Assembly (NCBI GenBank): GCA_046758905.1 | Contig: JBHIBC010000056.1 | Span: 1 to 18,299, forward strand | Source of the DNA: JBHIBC01 sp046758905 | Lineage (GTDB): Bacteria > Acidobacteriota > Polarisedimenticolia > Gp22-AA2 | DNA length: 18,299 bases | Direction of reading: 5' to 3' | Part shown: in pieces, positions 6,022-14,860 of the stretch | How the letters are laid out: the number at the start of each line of letters is the position of its first letter | How positions within the stretch are numbered: the first letter of the stretch is position 1 | Notes under the pieces: model-generated | Database searches by the model: none | The model's input: the letters and a program-made list of their open reading frames with translations, nothing else | What the model was told of the DNA's origin: nothing | Position numbers and translations under genes: made by a program

Positions 6022-7850
6022 TGGTGGACCTCTCGGAGCTCAACACTCTGGATCATGACGTGCTGGTCGTGGGGGCCGGAGGAGCGGGCCTGCGCGCCGC
6101 CATCGAATGCTCGGCTCTTGGCCTGAGGACCGGCCTGGTCTGCAAATCGCTGCTCGGTAAGGCGCACACGGTGATGGCCGAGGGGGGCATGGCCGCGGCG
6201 CTGGGGAACGTCGATCAGCGCGACGGCTGGAAGATCCACTTCCGCGACACGATGCGCGGCGGGAAGTTCCTCAATCAGTGGCGAATGGTCGAACTGCACG
6301 CCAAGCAGGCGCCGGACAGGGTGCGTGAGTTGGAAGAGTGGGGGGCGGTCTTCGACCGGACCCGGGATGGGCTGATCAGCCAGCGCAACTTCGGGGGCCA
6401 CCGATACCCTCGACTGGCGCACGTGGGGGACCGCACCGGCCTCGAGATCATCCGCACCCTGCAGGACCACGCGGTCCACGCGGGGATCGAGGCCTACATG
6501 GAGTGTACCGGGCTCGAGCTGATGCTCGACGGCGACCGCGTCTCCGGACTGCTCGGCTATTTCCGGGAGACGGGACGGTTCGTGCTGTTCCGCGCCAAGG
6601 CGGTGATCCTGGCGACCGGGGGCGCGGGTAAGGCCTGGCGGGTCACGTCCAACTCCTGGGAGTACACGGGGGACGGGTACGCCATGGCGTACGAGGCCGG
6701 GGCGGAGCTGATGGATATGGAGTTCACGCAGTTCCACCCGACCGGCATGGTCTGGCCCCCTTCCGTCCGCGGCATCCTGGTGACCGAAGGGGTGCGGGGC
6801 GACGGGGGCGTGCTGCTCAACAGCCGACGCGAGCGGTTCATGTTCCGCTACATCCCCGAGAGGTTCGCCGCGGAGACCGCGGCGACCGAGGAGGAGGCCG
6901 ACCGCTGGCTGGCCGGCGACCGCAGCGCCCGCCGGCCTCCCGAGCTTCTGACGCGCGACGTCGTGGCCCGGGCGATCATCGCCGAGGTCAAGGCCGGGCG
7001 CGGCGCGCCGCACGGCGGCGTCTATCTCGACATCGCTTCGCGCCTGCCGGCGGAGACTATCAGGAGAAAGCTGCCGTCGATGTACCATCAGTTCTACGAG
7101 CTCGCCGAGGTCGACATCACCAGACAGCCGATGGAGGTAGGCCCGACCCTCCACTATTTCATGGGGGGAGTCCGTGTCGATCCCGACACCCAGCAATCGA
7201 CGGTTCCCGGCCTGTTCGCCGCGGGCGAGTGCGCCGCCGGGATGCACGGCGCCAACCGGCTGGGAGGGAACTCTCTCTCGGATCTGGTGGTCTTCGGTCG
7301 CCTGGCGGGACGCGGGGCGGCCGATTACGTCCGGTCGCTCCCGGAGCGACCGAAGGTCCACGACGGCCAGGTCCGGGCCGCGGTCCGCCGGGCCACCGAG
7401 ATCCTGAATCGCGAGGAGGGAACCAACCCCTACGTGATCCATGAGGAGCTGCAGGGCGCGATGGACCGTTACGTGGGGATCGTCCGGACCGAGGAGGACC
7501 TGAAGGCCGGCCTGCGGGAGCTGGAGCGCCTCGGGCGGGAGGCGGGGCGGGTCAAGGCGCACGGCGCGTCACAATACAACCCGGGCTGGCACGCCGCCCT
7601 CGACCTCAGATCGCTGCTGATCGTGGCGGAGGCGGTCACCCGGGCGGCTCTGGAACGGCGGGAGAGCCGCGGCGCCCACACGCGGCTCGACTACCAGGGC
7701 GAGCGAGAGGAGTGGGGCAGGCTGAACGTGGTCGTGCGCAAGGGGCCGCGGGGCATGGAGACGGTCCGGGTGCCGCGGCCCGATCCACGCCGGGAGCTGG
7801 CCGACATCGCCTACGCATCGCTGGAAGAGGTGGAGAGGACGCATGCCTGA
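6021..7850 (+). CDS. sdhA: Succinate dehydrogenase/fumarate reductase flavoprotein subunit
   Basis: 609-residue catalytic subunit that oxidises succinate to fumarate (TCA cycle, complex II), on the cytoplasmic face. Seen: the FAD Rossmann motif VLVVGAGGAGLRAA (14-27); KAHTVMAEGG (47-56), whose His49 is the expected covalent FAD-attachment residue; TQFHPTGM (236-243) with active-site His239; TRDVVARAI (311-319) with the conserved Arg317; LHYFMGG (377-383) with His378; and GANRLGGNSLSD (410-421) with Arg413. The C-terminal helical domain has the expected NPGWHAALDLRSLL segment. ATG at 6021 overlaps the sdhC stop (TGATG) and has GGAG six bases upstream; GTG at 6018 is an alternative adding one residue. 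All catalytic residues are present. Succinate oxidation is assumed over fumarate reduction because the mycobacterial Sdh1 relative works that way, which is not proof. Confidence 0.97.
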   Translation: MVDLSELNTLDHDVLVVGAGGAGLRAAIECSALGLRTGLVCKSLLGKAHTVMAEGGMAAALGNVDQRDGWKIHFRDTMRGGKFLNQWRMVELHAKQAPDRVRELEEWGAVFDRTRDGLISQRNFGGHRYPRLAHVGDRTGLEIIRTLQDHAVHAGIEAYMECTGLELMLDGDRVSGLLGYFRETGRFVLFRAKAVILATGGAGKAWRVTSNSWEYTGDGYAMAYEAGAELMDMEFTQFHPTGMVWPPSVRGILVTEGVRGDGGVLLNSRRERFMFRYIPERFAAETAATEEEADRWLAGDRSARRPPELLTRDVVARAIIAEVKAGRGAPHGGVYLDIASRLPAETIRRKLPSMYHQFYELAEVDITRQPMEVGPTLHYFMGGVRVDPDTQQSTVPGLFAAGECAAGMHGANRLGGNSLSDLVVFGRLAGRGAADYVRSLPERPKVHDGQVRAAVRRATEILNREEGTNPYVIHEELQGAMDRYVGIVRTEEDLKAGLRELERLGREAGRVKAHGASQYNPGWHAALDLRSLLIVAEAVTRAALERRESRGAHTRLDYQGEREEWGRLNVVVRKGPRGMETVRVPRPDPRRELADIAYASLEEVERTHA

Positions 7851-8598
7851 GCGCAGGTTCCGGATCTGGCGGGGCGATGCACGGTCGGGGGCGTTCATCG
7901 AGTACGCCGTGGAGGTCGACACGGGGATGGTAGTCCTGGATGTCCTGCACCGCATCCAGGCCAGGCAGGCGACCGACCTGGCGGTGCGCTGGAACTGCAA
8001 GGCGGGGAAATGCGGGTCCTGCGGCATGGAGATCGACGGCCACCCGCGACTGGCCTGCATGACGCGCATGAATCAGTTCCGCGGCGACGAGACCATCACG
8101 GTGCGGCCGATGAAGACCTTCCCGGTGATTCGGGACCTGGTGACCGATGTCTCCTGGAACTTCGATCAGAACCGGCGCATCAAGCCGTTCCGGCCGGTCC
8201 CGCGCGGGCCCGACGGGCAGTACCGGATGATGCAGAAGGACGTCGATCGGGTCCAGGAGTTCAGGAAGTGCATCGAGTGCTTCCTCTGCCAGGACGTCTG
8301 TCACGTGCTCCGGGACCGCGACGCCAGGCGCCGGTTCGTGGGGCCGCGGTTCCTGATCCGCCTGGCGTCGCTGGAGATGCATCCTCTCGACGCGGCGGAT
8401 CGGATCCCCGATATCCGGAAGGAGTTCGGGTCCGGTCTGTGCAACATCACAAAGTGCTGCACCGAGGTGTGTCCCGAGAAGATCGGGATCACCGACAACG
8501 GCATCATCCCGCTCAAGGAGCGAGTGGTGGATCGGTACTTCGATCCCCTGATGTGGGTCGTCCGCAAGCTCTTCGGCGTCGGGGCGGCTGCTCGGTGA
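7843..8598 (+). CDS. sdhB: Succinate dehydrogenase iron-sulfur subunit
   Basis: 251-residue electron-transfer subunit linking SdhA flavin to the membrane anchor. Seen: a plant-type ferredoxin domain with CKAGKCGSC (Cys52, Cys57, Cys60) and Cys72 for [2Fe-2S]; CIECFLCQDVC (Cys143, 146, 149) for [4Fe-4S]; and Cys153, Cys200, Cys205, Cys206 and Cys210 (CNITKCCTEVCPE) supplying the [3Fe-4S] ligands and the last [4Fe-4S] ligand. The order fits the SdhB/FrdB family, and the length matches mycobacterial Sdh1 SdhB (about 248). The ATG lies inside the end of sdhA with an 8-base overlap, and a GGAGAGG just before it serves as ribosome binding site. It completes the C-A-B operon. Confidence 0.97.
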   Translation: MPERRFRIWRGDARSGAFIEYAVEVDTGMVVLDVLHRIQARQATDLAVRWNCKAGKCGSCGMEIDGHPRLACMTRMNQFRGDETITVRPMKTFPVIRDLVTDVSWNFDQNRRIKPFRPVPRGPDGQYRMMQKDVDRVQEFRKCIECFLCQDVCHVLRDRDARRRFVGPRFLIRLASLEMHPLDAADRIPDIRKEFGSGLCNITKCCTEVCPEKIGITDNGIIPLKERVVDRYFDPLMWVVRKLFGVGAAAR

Positions 8599-8617
8599 GA
8601 GAGCCCCGGGACCGGAA

Positions 8618-8649
8618 CGGTGCGCACCGGGCGACCCCCGTCCACGGGG
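8618..8649 (+). promoter_or_regulatory. Two compact hairpins between sdhB and the ACT-domain gene
   Basis: CGGTGCGCACCG (8618-8629) is a perfect 12-base palindrome. CCCCGT/ACGGGG (8636-8649) forms a second stem directly before the GGGAGGA ribosome binding site at 8653-8659. They could attenuate read-through from sdh, stabilise the sdh mRNA end, or bind a regulator. No separate promoter is evident in the 67-base gap. Confidence 0.4.
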
Positions 8650-8665
8650 ACTGGGAGGAAACGCC

Positions 8666-9043
8666 ATGCCGCGTACCAAGCAGCTGACCGTTCAACTGGC
8701 CAACAAGCCCGGCACACTGGCGCAGGTCGCCAGGGCCCTCGGCGCGGCCGGAGTGAACATGAGGGCCTTGGCCGTCTTCGAGGGGCGCGCCAAGATCATC
8801 GCCGAGGATCCCGCCGCAGGGCGCGACGCGCTCCAGAAGGAGGGTCTCTACGCCTCGATCGAGGACTGTCTGACCGTCGATATGGCGGACCGGCCCGGAT
8901 CCCTCGGCGACATCTGCGGCAAGCTGGCCGAGGCCGGCGTCAACATCGACTACGCCTACACGGGGATCACGCAGAGGCCCGGGGAGGCCGTGGTCGTGAT
9001 GGTCGTCTCGGACCTGGAGAAGGCGGCGAGACTGACCGGCTGA
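8666..9043 (+). CDS. Tandem ACT-domain protein
   Basis: 125-residue soluble protein made of two ACT domains and nothing else. ACT1 (about 5-66) starts LTVQLANKPGTLAQVARAL and ACT2 (about 69-125) starts LTVDMADRPGSLGDICGKL. Each has the conserved N/D-[KR]-PG-[ST]-L turn and a GVN strand (29-31 and 91-93), the usual site for amino-acid or small-ligand binding at the dimer interface. ACT-only proteins are generally ligand-sensing regulators or partners of metabolic enzymes; the ligand cannot be read from sequence. GGGAGGA lies six bases before the ATG. It follows the sdh operon by 67 bases in the same direction and may be read through from it. It converges on acs with only 13 bases between stop codons. 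Confidence 0.88.
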   Translation: MPRTKQLTVQLANKPGTLAQVARALGAAGVNMRALAVFEGRAKIIAEDPAAGRDALQKEGLYASIEDCLTVDMADRPGSLGDICGKLAEAGVNIDYAYTGITQRPGEAVVVMVVSDLEKAARLTG

Positions 9044-9056
9044 AGGCGGTAGGGCC

Positions 9057-9058
<2 letters not shown>
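9043..9058. terminator. Short hairpin spanning the ACT-gene and acs stop codons
   Basis: AAGGC (9043-9047) and GCCTT (9054-9058) pair around a 6-base loop in the 13-base convergent gap, touching both stop codons. Five base pairs is weak; it is noted because nothing else could end either transcript here. Confidence 0.22.
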
Positions 9059-11021
<1,963 letters not shown>

Positions 11022-11057
11022 CGTCACTCGCCTCGGGTGGGCCTTGGCGAGCGGAAC

Positions 11058-11087
11058 ACTCTAGCCAACGCCCATCTCGGCTGTCAA
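11058..11087 (-). promoter_or_regulatory. Strong sigma70-type promoter of acs
   Basis: On the minus strand TTGACA (11082-11087, perfect -35) is followed after 18 bases by TAGAGT (11058-11063). Transcription would start near 11051, about 30 bases before the ATG. This is the best promoter in the window and lies within the 73-79-base gap between kinase stop and acs start. Confidence 0.75.
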
Positions 11088-11100
11088 TCCGGCCGCCGCC

Positions 11101-12105
11101 TCACGCGATCCGGCGCCCCGTCTCGTCCGCGGTGTTGACCGGCAGCTCCTGCGGGTGCGTCGTCCCCTCGCGTCCCGGACGTAAGGGAGCGGCCTGCTGG
11201 AAGGCGAGGCAGACCTCGGTCCCCTTATGCGGGGCGCTGCTGACCCGGATGTCCGCTCCGATGATATCCAGGCTCTGCCGGGCGGCCCACAGGCCGAGGC
11301 CGACTCCCTGCTTCTCGGGCTTGGTCGTGAAAAAGGGGTCGAAGATCCGGCCCAGGTGTTCGGGCCGGATGCCGACCCCCGTGTCACGAACCCGCGCCAC
11401 CACCTTGTCGTCCTGGTGCGCCGTCTCGACCACGATCGTGCCCCCGCCGTACGGCATCGACTCCAGCGCGTTGACGAGGATGTTGAACAGGGCCTTGCCG
11501 ATCCGTTCCGCCGGACCGAACACGGGCGGGATCACGGCGTAGCGCTCCTCGAAGCGGATCTTCTTCTCCTCGGCGCGGTACCGGCAGAGGAGCACCGCCC
11601 GGCGGAGCAGCGTGTTCACGCTGAAGGGCGCGCGGCCGGGCTTGGTCATCGCGTATCCGGCGAGCGGCCGAAGCGTCTCGTGGAGCACGTCCGCCTCGCC
11701 CCGCAGCGCCTCGGCCGCACGTCGTGCGCCGTCGGTGAGCGAGGGATCTCGGGCGAGCGCCCGGATTCCGTCGACGACCTTCCCGAGAGGGTCCCTCATC
11801 CGGTGGGCCACGATCTCCAGGTAGGCGCCCAGCGAGTGGTAGGTGGCTCCCTCCATGAGGTGGTCCTGGCTCGCCCGCAGCTCCTCGCGCAGCCGCAAGA
11901 TGTACTCGAGGTCCCGGAGGCCCCGCCGGCGGTAGGCCGCTAGGACTCCGGAGGCGTAGCCGGCTAGAAGCAGGGCCACGGCCGCGATGCCCCGCACCGC
12001 CGGCCCATACGGGCTCAGGATGAGGAGGAGGCCGGCGACGCCTCCCAGGCACCCCCCGACAAGCCCCCGCCTCGACAACCAGACCGAACCGCTCCGCTGC
12101 TGCAT
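11101..12105 (-). CDS. Membrane-bound sensor histidine kinase (orphan)
   Basis: 334-residue sensor kinase. Seen: two closely spaced membrane helices at about 15-33 and 37-57 with almost no periplasmic loop, so signal is probably sensed in the membrane or cytoplasm; a linker coiled-coil (about 62-85); an H-box VAHRMRDPLGK with phospho-acceptor His101; an N-box NILVNALESM (208-217); DTGVGI (241-246); FDPFFTTK (255-262); and GVGLGLW (267-273). The catalytic ATPase domain is complete. The residue after the phospho-acceptor is Arg rather than the usual Glu/Asp of HisKA kinases; such HR variants occur, but reduced phosphatase activity is possible. No response regulator is in the window. The start is seven bases after the ferredoxin stop, with GAGGAG (12116-12121) inside that gene as ribosome binding site, so the two are co-transcribed. 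The C-terminal 30 residues are polar with no domain I recognise. Confidence 0.9.
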   Translation of the reverse strand: MQQRSGSVWLSRRGLVGGCLGGVAGLLLILSPYGPAVRGIAAVALLLAGYASGVLAAYRRRGLRDLEYILRLREELRASQDHLMEGATYHSLGAYLEIVAHRMRDPLGKVVDGIRALARDPSLTDGARRAAEALRGEADVLHETLRPLAGYAMTKPGRAPFSVNTLLRRAVLLCRYRAEEKKIRFEERYAVIPPVFGPAERIGKALFNILVNALESMPYGGGTIVVETAHQDDKVVARVRDTGVGIRPEHLGRIFDPFFTTKPEKQGVGLGLWAARQSLDIIGADIRVSSAPHKGTEVCLAFQQAAPLRPGREGTTHPQELPVNTADETGRRIA

Positions 12106-12112
12106 GGCGCTG

Positions 12113-12496
12113 CTACTCCTCGGTGGAGGGGCGTCCCGGCTTGCGCCGGCCCCTGCGCGCGTTGATCTCCGCCATCCTTGCGCCGTTCTTATTGTCTCCG
12201 GCCGGCGCGGCGTAGCGCAGCTCCTGGACGGCGCGCCCCCCGATGATGTGCTCCTTCAGGATCCGACGGGCGCCTTCGGCGCTCACCGACCCGTACCAGA
12301 CGTCCTCGGGGTAGACGACCACCATCGGGCCGTGACCGCATTGGCTGAAACAGCCGGCCCTGTTGACCCTGACGGTCCCCTTGAGGCCGCCGCTGGCGAC
12401 GCCCTCCTTCAGGATCCGGTGCACCTCGATCGATCCGTCCATGGGGCAGTACTCACCCTGTGTACACACGAAAATGTGGCGCGTGTATTGGCCCAT
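12113..12496 (-). CDS. Thioredoxin-like [2Fe-2S] ferredoxin
   Basis: 127-residue small electron-transfer protein of the thioredoxin-like ferredoxin family (NuoE C-terminal-like/Aquifex Fd4 type), cytoplasmic. Four cysteines fit the family pattern: Cys11 and Cys17 in IFVCTQGEYCP, and Cys49 and Cys53 in VNRAGCFSQCGHGPMVVVYP, followed by the typical WYG segment (67-69). The first loop is shorter than the usual C-x8-12-C spacing. After residue 95 comes a basic tail (INARRGRRKPGRPS) not part of the fold, with an AT-hook-like GRP core; this may mean nucleic-acid or protein binding, or just a flexible end. The start is supported by GAGGGG five bases upstream and a promoter just before it. It is first in a two-gene operon with the histidine kinase. 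The partner enzyme is not visible here. Confidence 0.88.
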   Translation of the reverse strand: MGQYTRHIFVCTQGEYCPMDGSIEVHRILKEGVASGGLKGTVRVNRAGCFSQCGHGPMVVVYPEDVWYGSVSAEGARRILKEHIIGGRAVQELRYAAPAGDNKNGARMAEINARRGRRKPGRPSTEE

Positions 12497-12523
12497 TCGA
12501 TCCCCTCGACGGGATGGGACGCT

Positions 12524-12553
12524 ATCATAAGGCGGGCGGCCGACACGGTGCAA
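12524..12553 (-). promoter_or_regulatory. Promoter of the ferredoxin-histidine kinase operon (overlapping divergent -10)
   Basis: The minus strand reads TTGCAC (12548-12553), 18 bases, then TATGAT (12524-12529), giving a start near 12517 and a leader of about 20 bases. On the plus strand the same bases read TATCAT (12523-12528), a possible -10 for the LON-domain gene with a 135-base leader. The 174-base divergent gap shows nothing else clear. Confidence 0.6.
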
Positions 12554-12657
12554 TCGGCCGGCGTCGACGTCCCCCCGGCCGAGCAGCGGGCGCGGATCGG
12601 GGCCGCCCGGAGGCCCTGAGCCTCGCTTCGGGCCGCGCCCGGGCGGGGCGGCAAGTG

Positions 12658-12673
12658 GGAGGGCATCGAGTTG
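12658..12673 (+). promoter_or_regulatory. Ribosome binding site deciding a TTG start
   Basis: GGAGGGCATCGAGTTG: a strong Shine-Dalgarno seven bases before TTG at 12671. The nearby ATG at 12678 is in another frame, and the next in-frame start (GTG 12719) would cut into the conserved domain edge. Confidence 0.65.
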
Positions 12674-13363
12674 CAAAATGAGCTTGAGGCCAGGGAGCAT
12701 CTCGCGAGGCGTGGACGGGTGCCGATCTTCCCGTTGCCCGACGTCGTCCTGTTCCCCCGCGCCTCGCTGTCCCTGCACATCTTCGAGCCGCGCTACCGCC
12801 TGATGACCGGAGACGCGCTGCGGGCCGACCGCCTCATCGCCCTGGCGCTCCTCAAGCCGGGATGGGAGAAAGCCTACCACGGCAGCCCGGATGTCTTTCC
12901 GGTCGGGTGCGCGGGGCTCATCGAGGACGAAGCGCGCCTGCCGGACGGCCGCCTGAATATCCGTCTCCGCGGGATCGCCCGGATCGCCATCGGCGAGACC
13001 CTGCAGCATCGCCCCTACAGGGTGGCGGCGGTGCGCGTCCTGGAGGACGTGAACCAGGAGGATGATCCGGCTCTGGACGACGACAAGCGTCGCCTGCTGG
13101 CCTCCTGCGCCGGCCTGCTGCAGGAGGTGTCGGGCCGGGACGCGGGCCCCGTGGTCCTGGACGCTCGGCTGCCGTTCGCGATCGCGGTCAACACCCTGTG
13201 CCAGAGCCTGGCTCTCAGCCCGACGCTGAGACGGAGGCTGTTGGAGGCCGACGATGTCCGAGAACGCTGCCGGACCCTCACCGCCTTCCTCGAGCGGCGC
13301 TGGCGGGAGATCGTGCTGGCCCGGGCGGCGGGCGATTCCGACCCCGCGACCGGCGTTCACTGA
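12671..13363 (+). CDS. LON peptidase substrate-binding-domain protein (no ATPase or protease domain)
   Basis: 230-residue stand-alone protein of the LON N-terminal (LON_substr_bdg) family, cytoplasmic. Seen: the hallmark RVPIFPLPDVVLFPRASLSLHIFEPRYRLM spread over residues 16-46 (PLPDVVLFP and HIFEPRYR are diagnostic), VGCAGLI (77-83), and GIARIAIGE (99-107), followed by an alpha-helical C-terminal half ending at 230. There is no Walker motif and no Ser-Lys protease dyad, so it cannot be Lon itself. Such proteins are widespread and are thought to bind proteins or peptides, but their role is poorly known. TTG is taken as start because of the strong ribosome binding site. The gene diverges from the ferredoxin-kinase operon and converges on ispH. 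Confidence 0.9.
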   Translation: MQNELEAREHLARRGRVPIFPLPDVVLFPRASLSLHIFEPRYRLMTGDALRADRLIALALLKPGWEKAYHGSPDVFPVGCAGLIEDEARLPDGRLNIRLRGIARIAIGETLQHRPYRVAAVRVLEDVNQEDDPALDDDKRRLLASCAGLLQEVSGRDAGPVVLDARLPFAIAVNTLCQSLALSPTLRRRLLEADDVRERCRTLTAFLERRWREIVLARAAGDSDPATGVH

Positions 13364-13365
13364 GA

Positions 13366-13383
13366 GGCCGCCGCGGCACGGCC
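13366..13383. terminator. Hairpin between convergent LON-domain gene and ispH
   Basis: GGCCG (13366-13370) pairs with CGGCC (13379-13383) around an 8-base loop in the 44-base convergent gap, two bases after the LON-domain stop. There is no U-tract. Confidence 0.33.
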
Positions 13384-13407
13384 GGCGAACGGGGCGAGAA
13401 GGGCGCT

Positions 13408-14601
13408 CTACCGGAGCTCGACGCCGCGCAGGGAGGCGATCGCCTCCACCACCTCGCCGATCTTGTTGTTGGGGGTCGAGGCCCCGGCGGTCAGCCCCAC
13501 CCGCACCGGAGGCCCCGGCAGCCACCCGCGTGTCACGGTCTCCGACCGCGCCCCGGGCGGACGGTGGCGGATCGCGTTGTCGGAGCCGATGCAGCGCGCG
13601 TCCTCGATGTGGTAGGTGGGGGCCCTGCCGGCGGCGAGGGTGGCCAGGTGGGTCGTGTTGCTGCTGTTGTAGCCGCCGATCACCACCACGAGGTCGGGCC
13701 GCTCGGCGAGCAGCTCGACCACGGCGTCCTGGCGGTCCTGGGTCGCGCTGCAGATGGTGTCGAACGCCCGGAAGCGCTTGACGAGCGCCGCCTCGCCGTA
13801 GCGGTCCCGCAGGGCGTCCCGGACCATGTTCTGGATCTCCAGCGATTCGGAGGACAGCATGGTCGTCTGGTTGGCGAGGCCGATGTGGCCCAGGTCGAGA
13901 TCCGGGTCGAAGCCGGGCGTGCAGGCCTTTCGGAACCGTTCCAGGAAGGCCCCGGCGTCGCCGCCGTTGCGGATGTAGTCACAGACGATCCGCGCCTCGT
14001 CCCGGTCCCGGACCACCATGAAGCGCCCGCCGGGCACGCGCGCCGTCCGCGAGGCGGTGGCGCGCGTCTCCTCGTGGGTGTATTTCCCGTGGATGAGCGC
14101 CGTGAACCCGGCCCTGGAGAACCTGTCGACGTTCTTCCAGACGTTCAGCACCGAGCCGCAGGTGGTGTCCACCAATATGCACCCCCTCGATCGCAGCTCC
14201 GACATCTCCTGAACCGTCACGCCGAAGGCGGGCAGGATGACGACGTCCCCCGCCTCGACCACTCCGAGACCGGGCCCGCTCCCGTCGGCCTCGCGCAGGA
14301 AGCGGATCCCCATCTGTCTCAGCCGATTGTTGACGTGGGGGTTGTGGATGATCTCGCCGGTCAGATAGATGGTCCGATCCGGGAACTGCTTGCGCGTCTC
14401 GTACGCGTATTCCACGGCGCGGTCCACACCATAGCAGAAGCCGAACTCCCGCGCGAGCAAGAGGGTCAGGCCGCCGACCTCGAGCCTGCGCCCCGACTCC
14501 CGGATCCGGTCGATGATGCGGCTGTGGTAGTCGGCCCTGAGCCGCGGGCCGATCGTCTCGCGCAGCCCGAACCCGCGCGGATAGTAGCCCACCCTGCCCA
14601 T
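13408..14601 (-). CDS. ispH: 4-hydroxy-3-methylbut-2-enyl diphosphate reductase, long plant/cyanobacterial-type IspH
   Basis: Last enzyme of the MEP isoprenoid pathway: reduces HMBPP to IPP and DMAPP with a [4Fe-4S] cluster, cytoplasmic. At 397 residues it matches the long IspH of cyanobacteria and plastids (about 400) rather than E. coli (316). Cluster cysteines: Cys56 (EFGFCYGVDRAVEYA), Cys148 (VDTTCGSVLNVWK) and Cys284 (DTICSATQDRQDA). Substrate residues: IIHNPHVNNRL (85-95), the HGKYTHEET block with His171 and Glu177-178, and GGYNSSNTTHLA (309-320). The N-terminal 45 residues (YYPRGFGLR) are also of the long-form type. ATG at 14601 is chosen: AGGGGAG lies close upstream (3-base spacer), and the next in-frame ATG at 14667 sits inside the likely -10 hexamer, so it would not be in the mRNA. 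The frame stays open beyond that without coding character. Confidence 0.95.
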   Translation of the reverse strand: MGRVGYYPRGFGLRETIGPRLRADYHSRIIDRIRESGRRLEVGGLTLLLAREFGFCYGVDRAVEYAYETRKQFPDRTIYLTGEIIHNPHVNNRLRQMGIRFLREADGSGPGLGVVEAGDVVILPAFGVTVQEMSELRSRGCILVDTTCGSVLNVWKNVDRFSRAGFTALIHGKYTHEETRATASRTARVPGGRFMVVRDRDEARIVCDYIRNGGDAGAFLERFRKACTPGFDPDLDLGHIGLANQTTMLSSESLEIQNMVRDALRDRYGEAALVKRFRAFDTICSATQDRQDAVVELLAERPDLVVVIGGYNSSNTTHLATLAAGRAPTYHIEDARCIGSDNAIRHRPPGARSETVTRGWLPGPPVRVGLTAGASTPNNKIGEVVEAIASLRGVELR

Positions 14602-14665
14602 GATCTCCCCTGCGGGCGACACCGCGCGCCCGTGCACCTCACCCCGGCCCTCGCCGACCGTCCCC

Positions 14666-14695
14666 ATTGTACACGAGGTGGCGGGGCGGCCGGAA
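14666..14695 (-). promoter_or_regulatory. Promoter of ispH
   Basis: The minus strand reads TTCCGG (14690-14695), 18 bases, TACAAT (14666-14671). The good -10 puts the transcript start near 14659 and leaves a leader of about 58 bases. Confidence 0.5.
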
Positions 14696-14753
14696 CGCGC
14701 CGCCAGCGCGGCGATCGCGCAGCAGCAGCGCGACCGCCGGGCCCACATGGGAC

Positions 14754-14784
14754 TTGACAGCGACAGGGCCTTCTGCAAAGGTAT
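14754..14784 (+). promoter_or_regulatory. Possible promoter of the outer-membrane protein gene
   Basis: A perfect TTGACA lies at 14754-14759, but the best -10 candidates behind it (AGGTAT at 14779-14784, 19-base spacing) are poor. It may be an activator-dependent promoter. The rest of the 259-base divergent gap (14602-14860) shows no gene. Confidence 0.35.
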
Positions 14785-14860
14785 GCGTTCATTCCGCAAC
14801 GGGCACCCTGAGAAGCGGCGCGCCGCAACCCCCGCAGGCCGCCGCATCCAAGAGGGAATG

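Noticed and set aside
5964..7562. 532-codon open frame on the minus strand opposite sdhA
   Set aside because: Antisense shadow of a gene with every SdhA motif; the translation has no recognisable domain and no ribosome binding site. Long antisense frames are expected at this GC content.
13198..14757. 519-codon plus-strand frame opposite ispH
   Set aside because: Complementary shadow of ispH, low complexity, no start signal.
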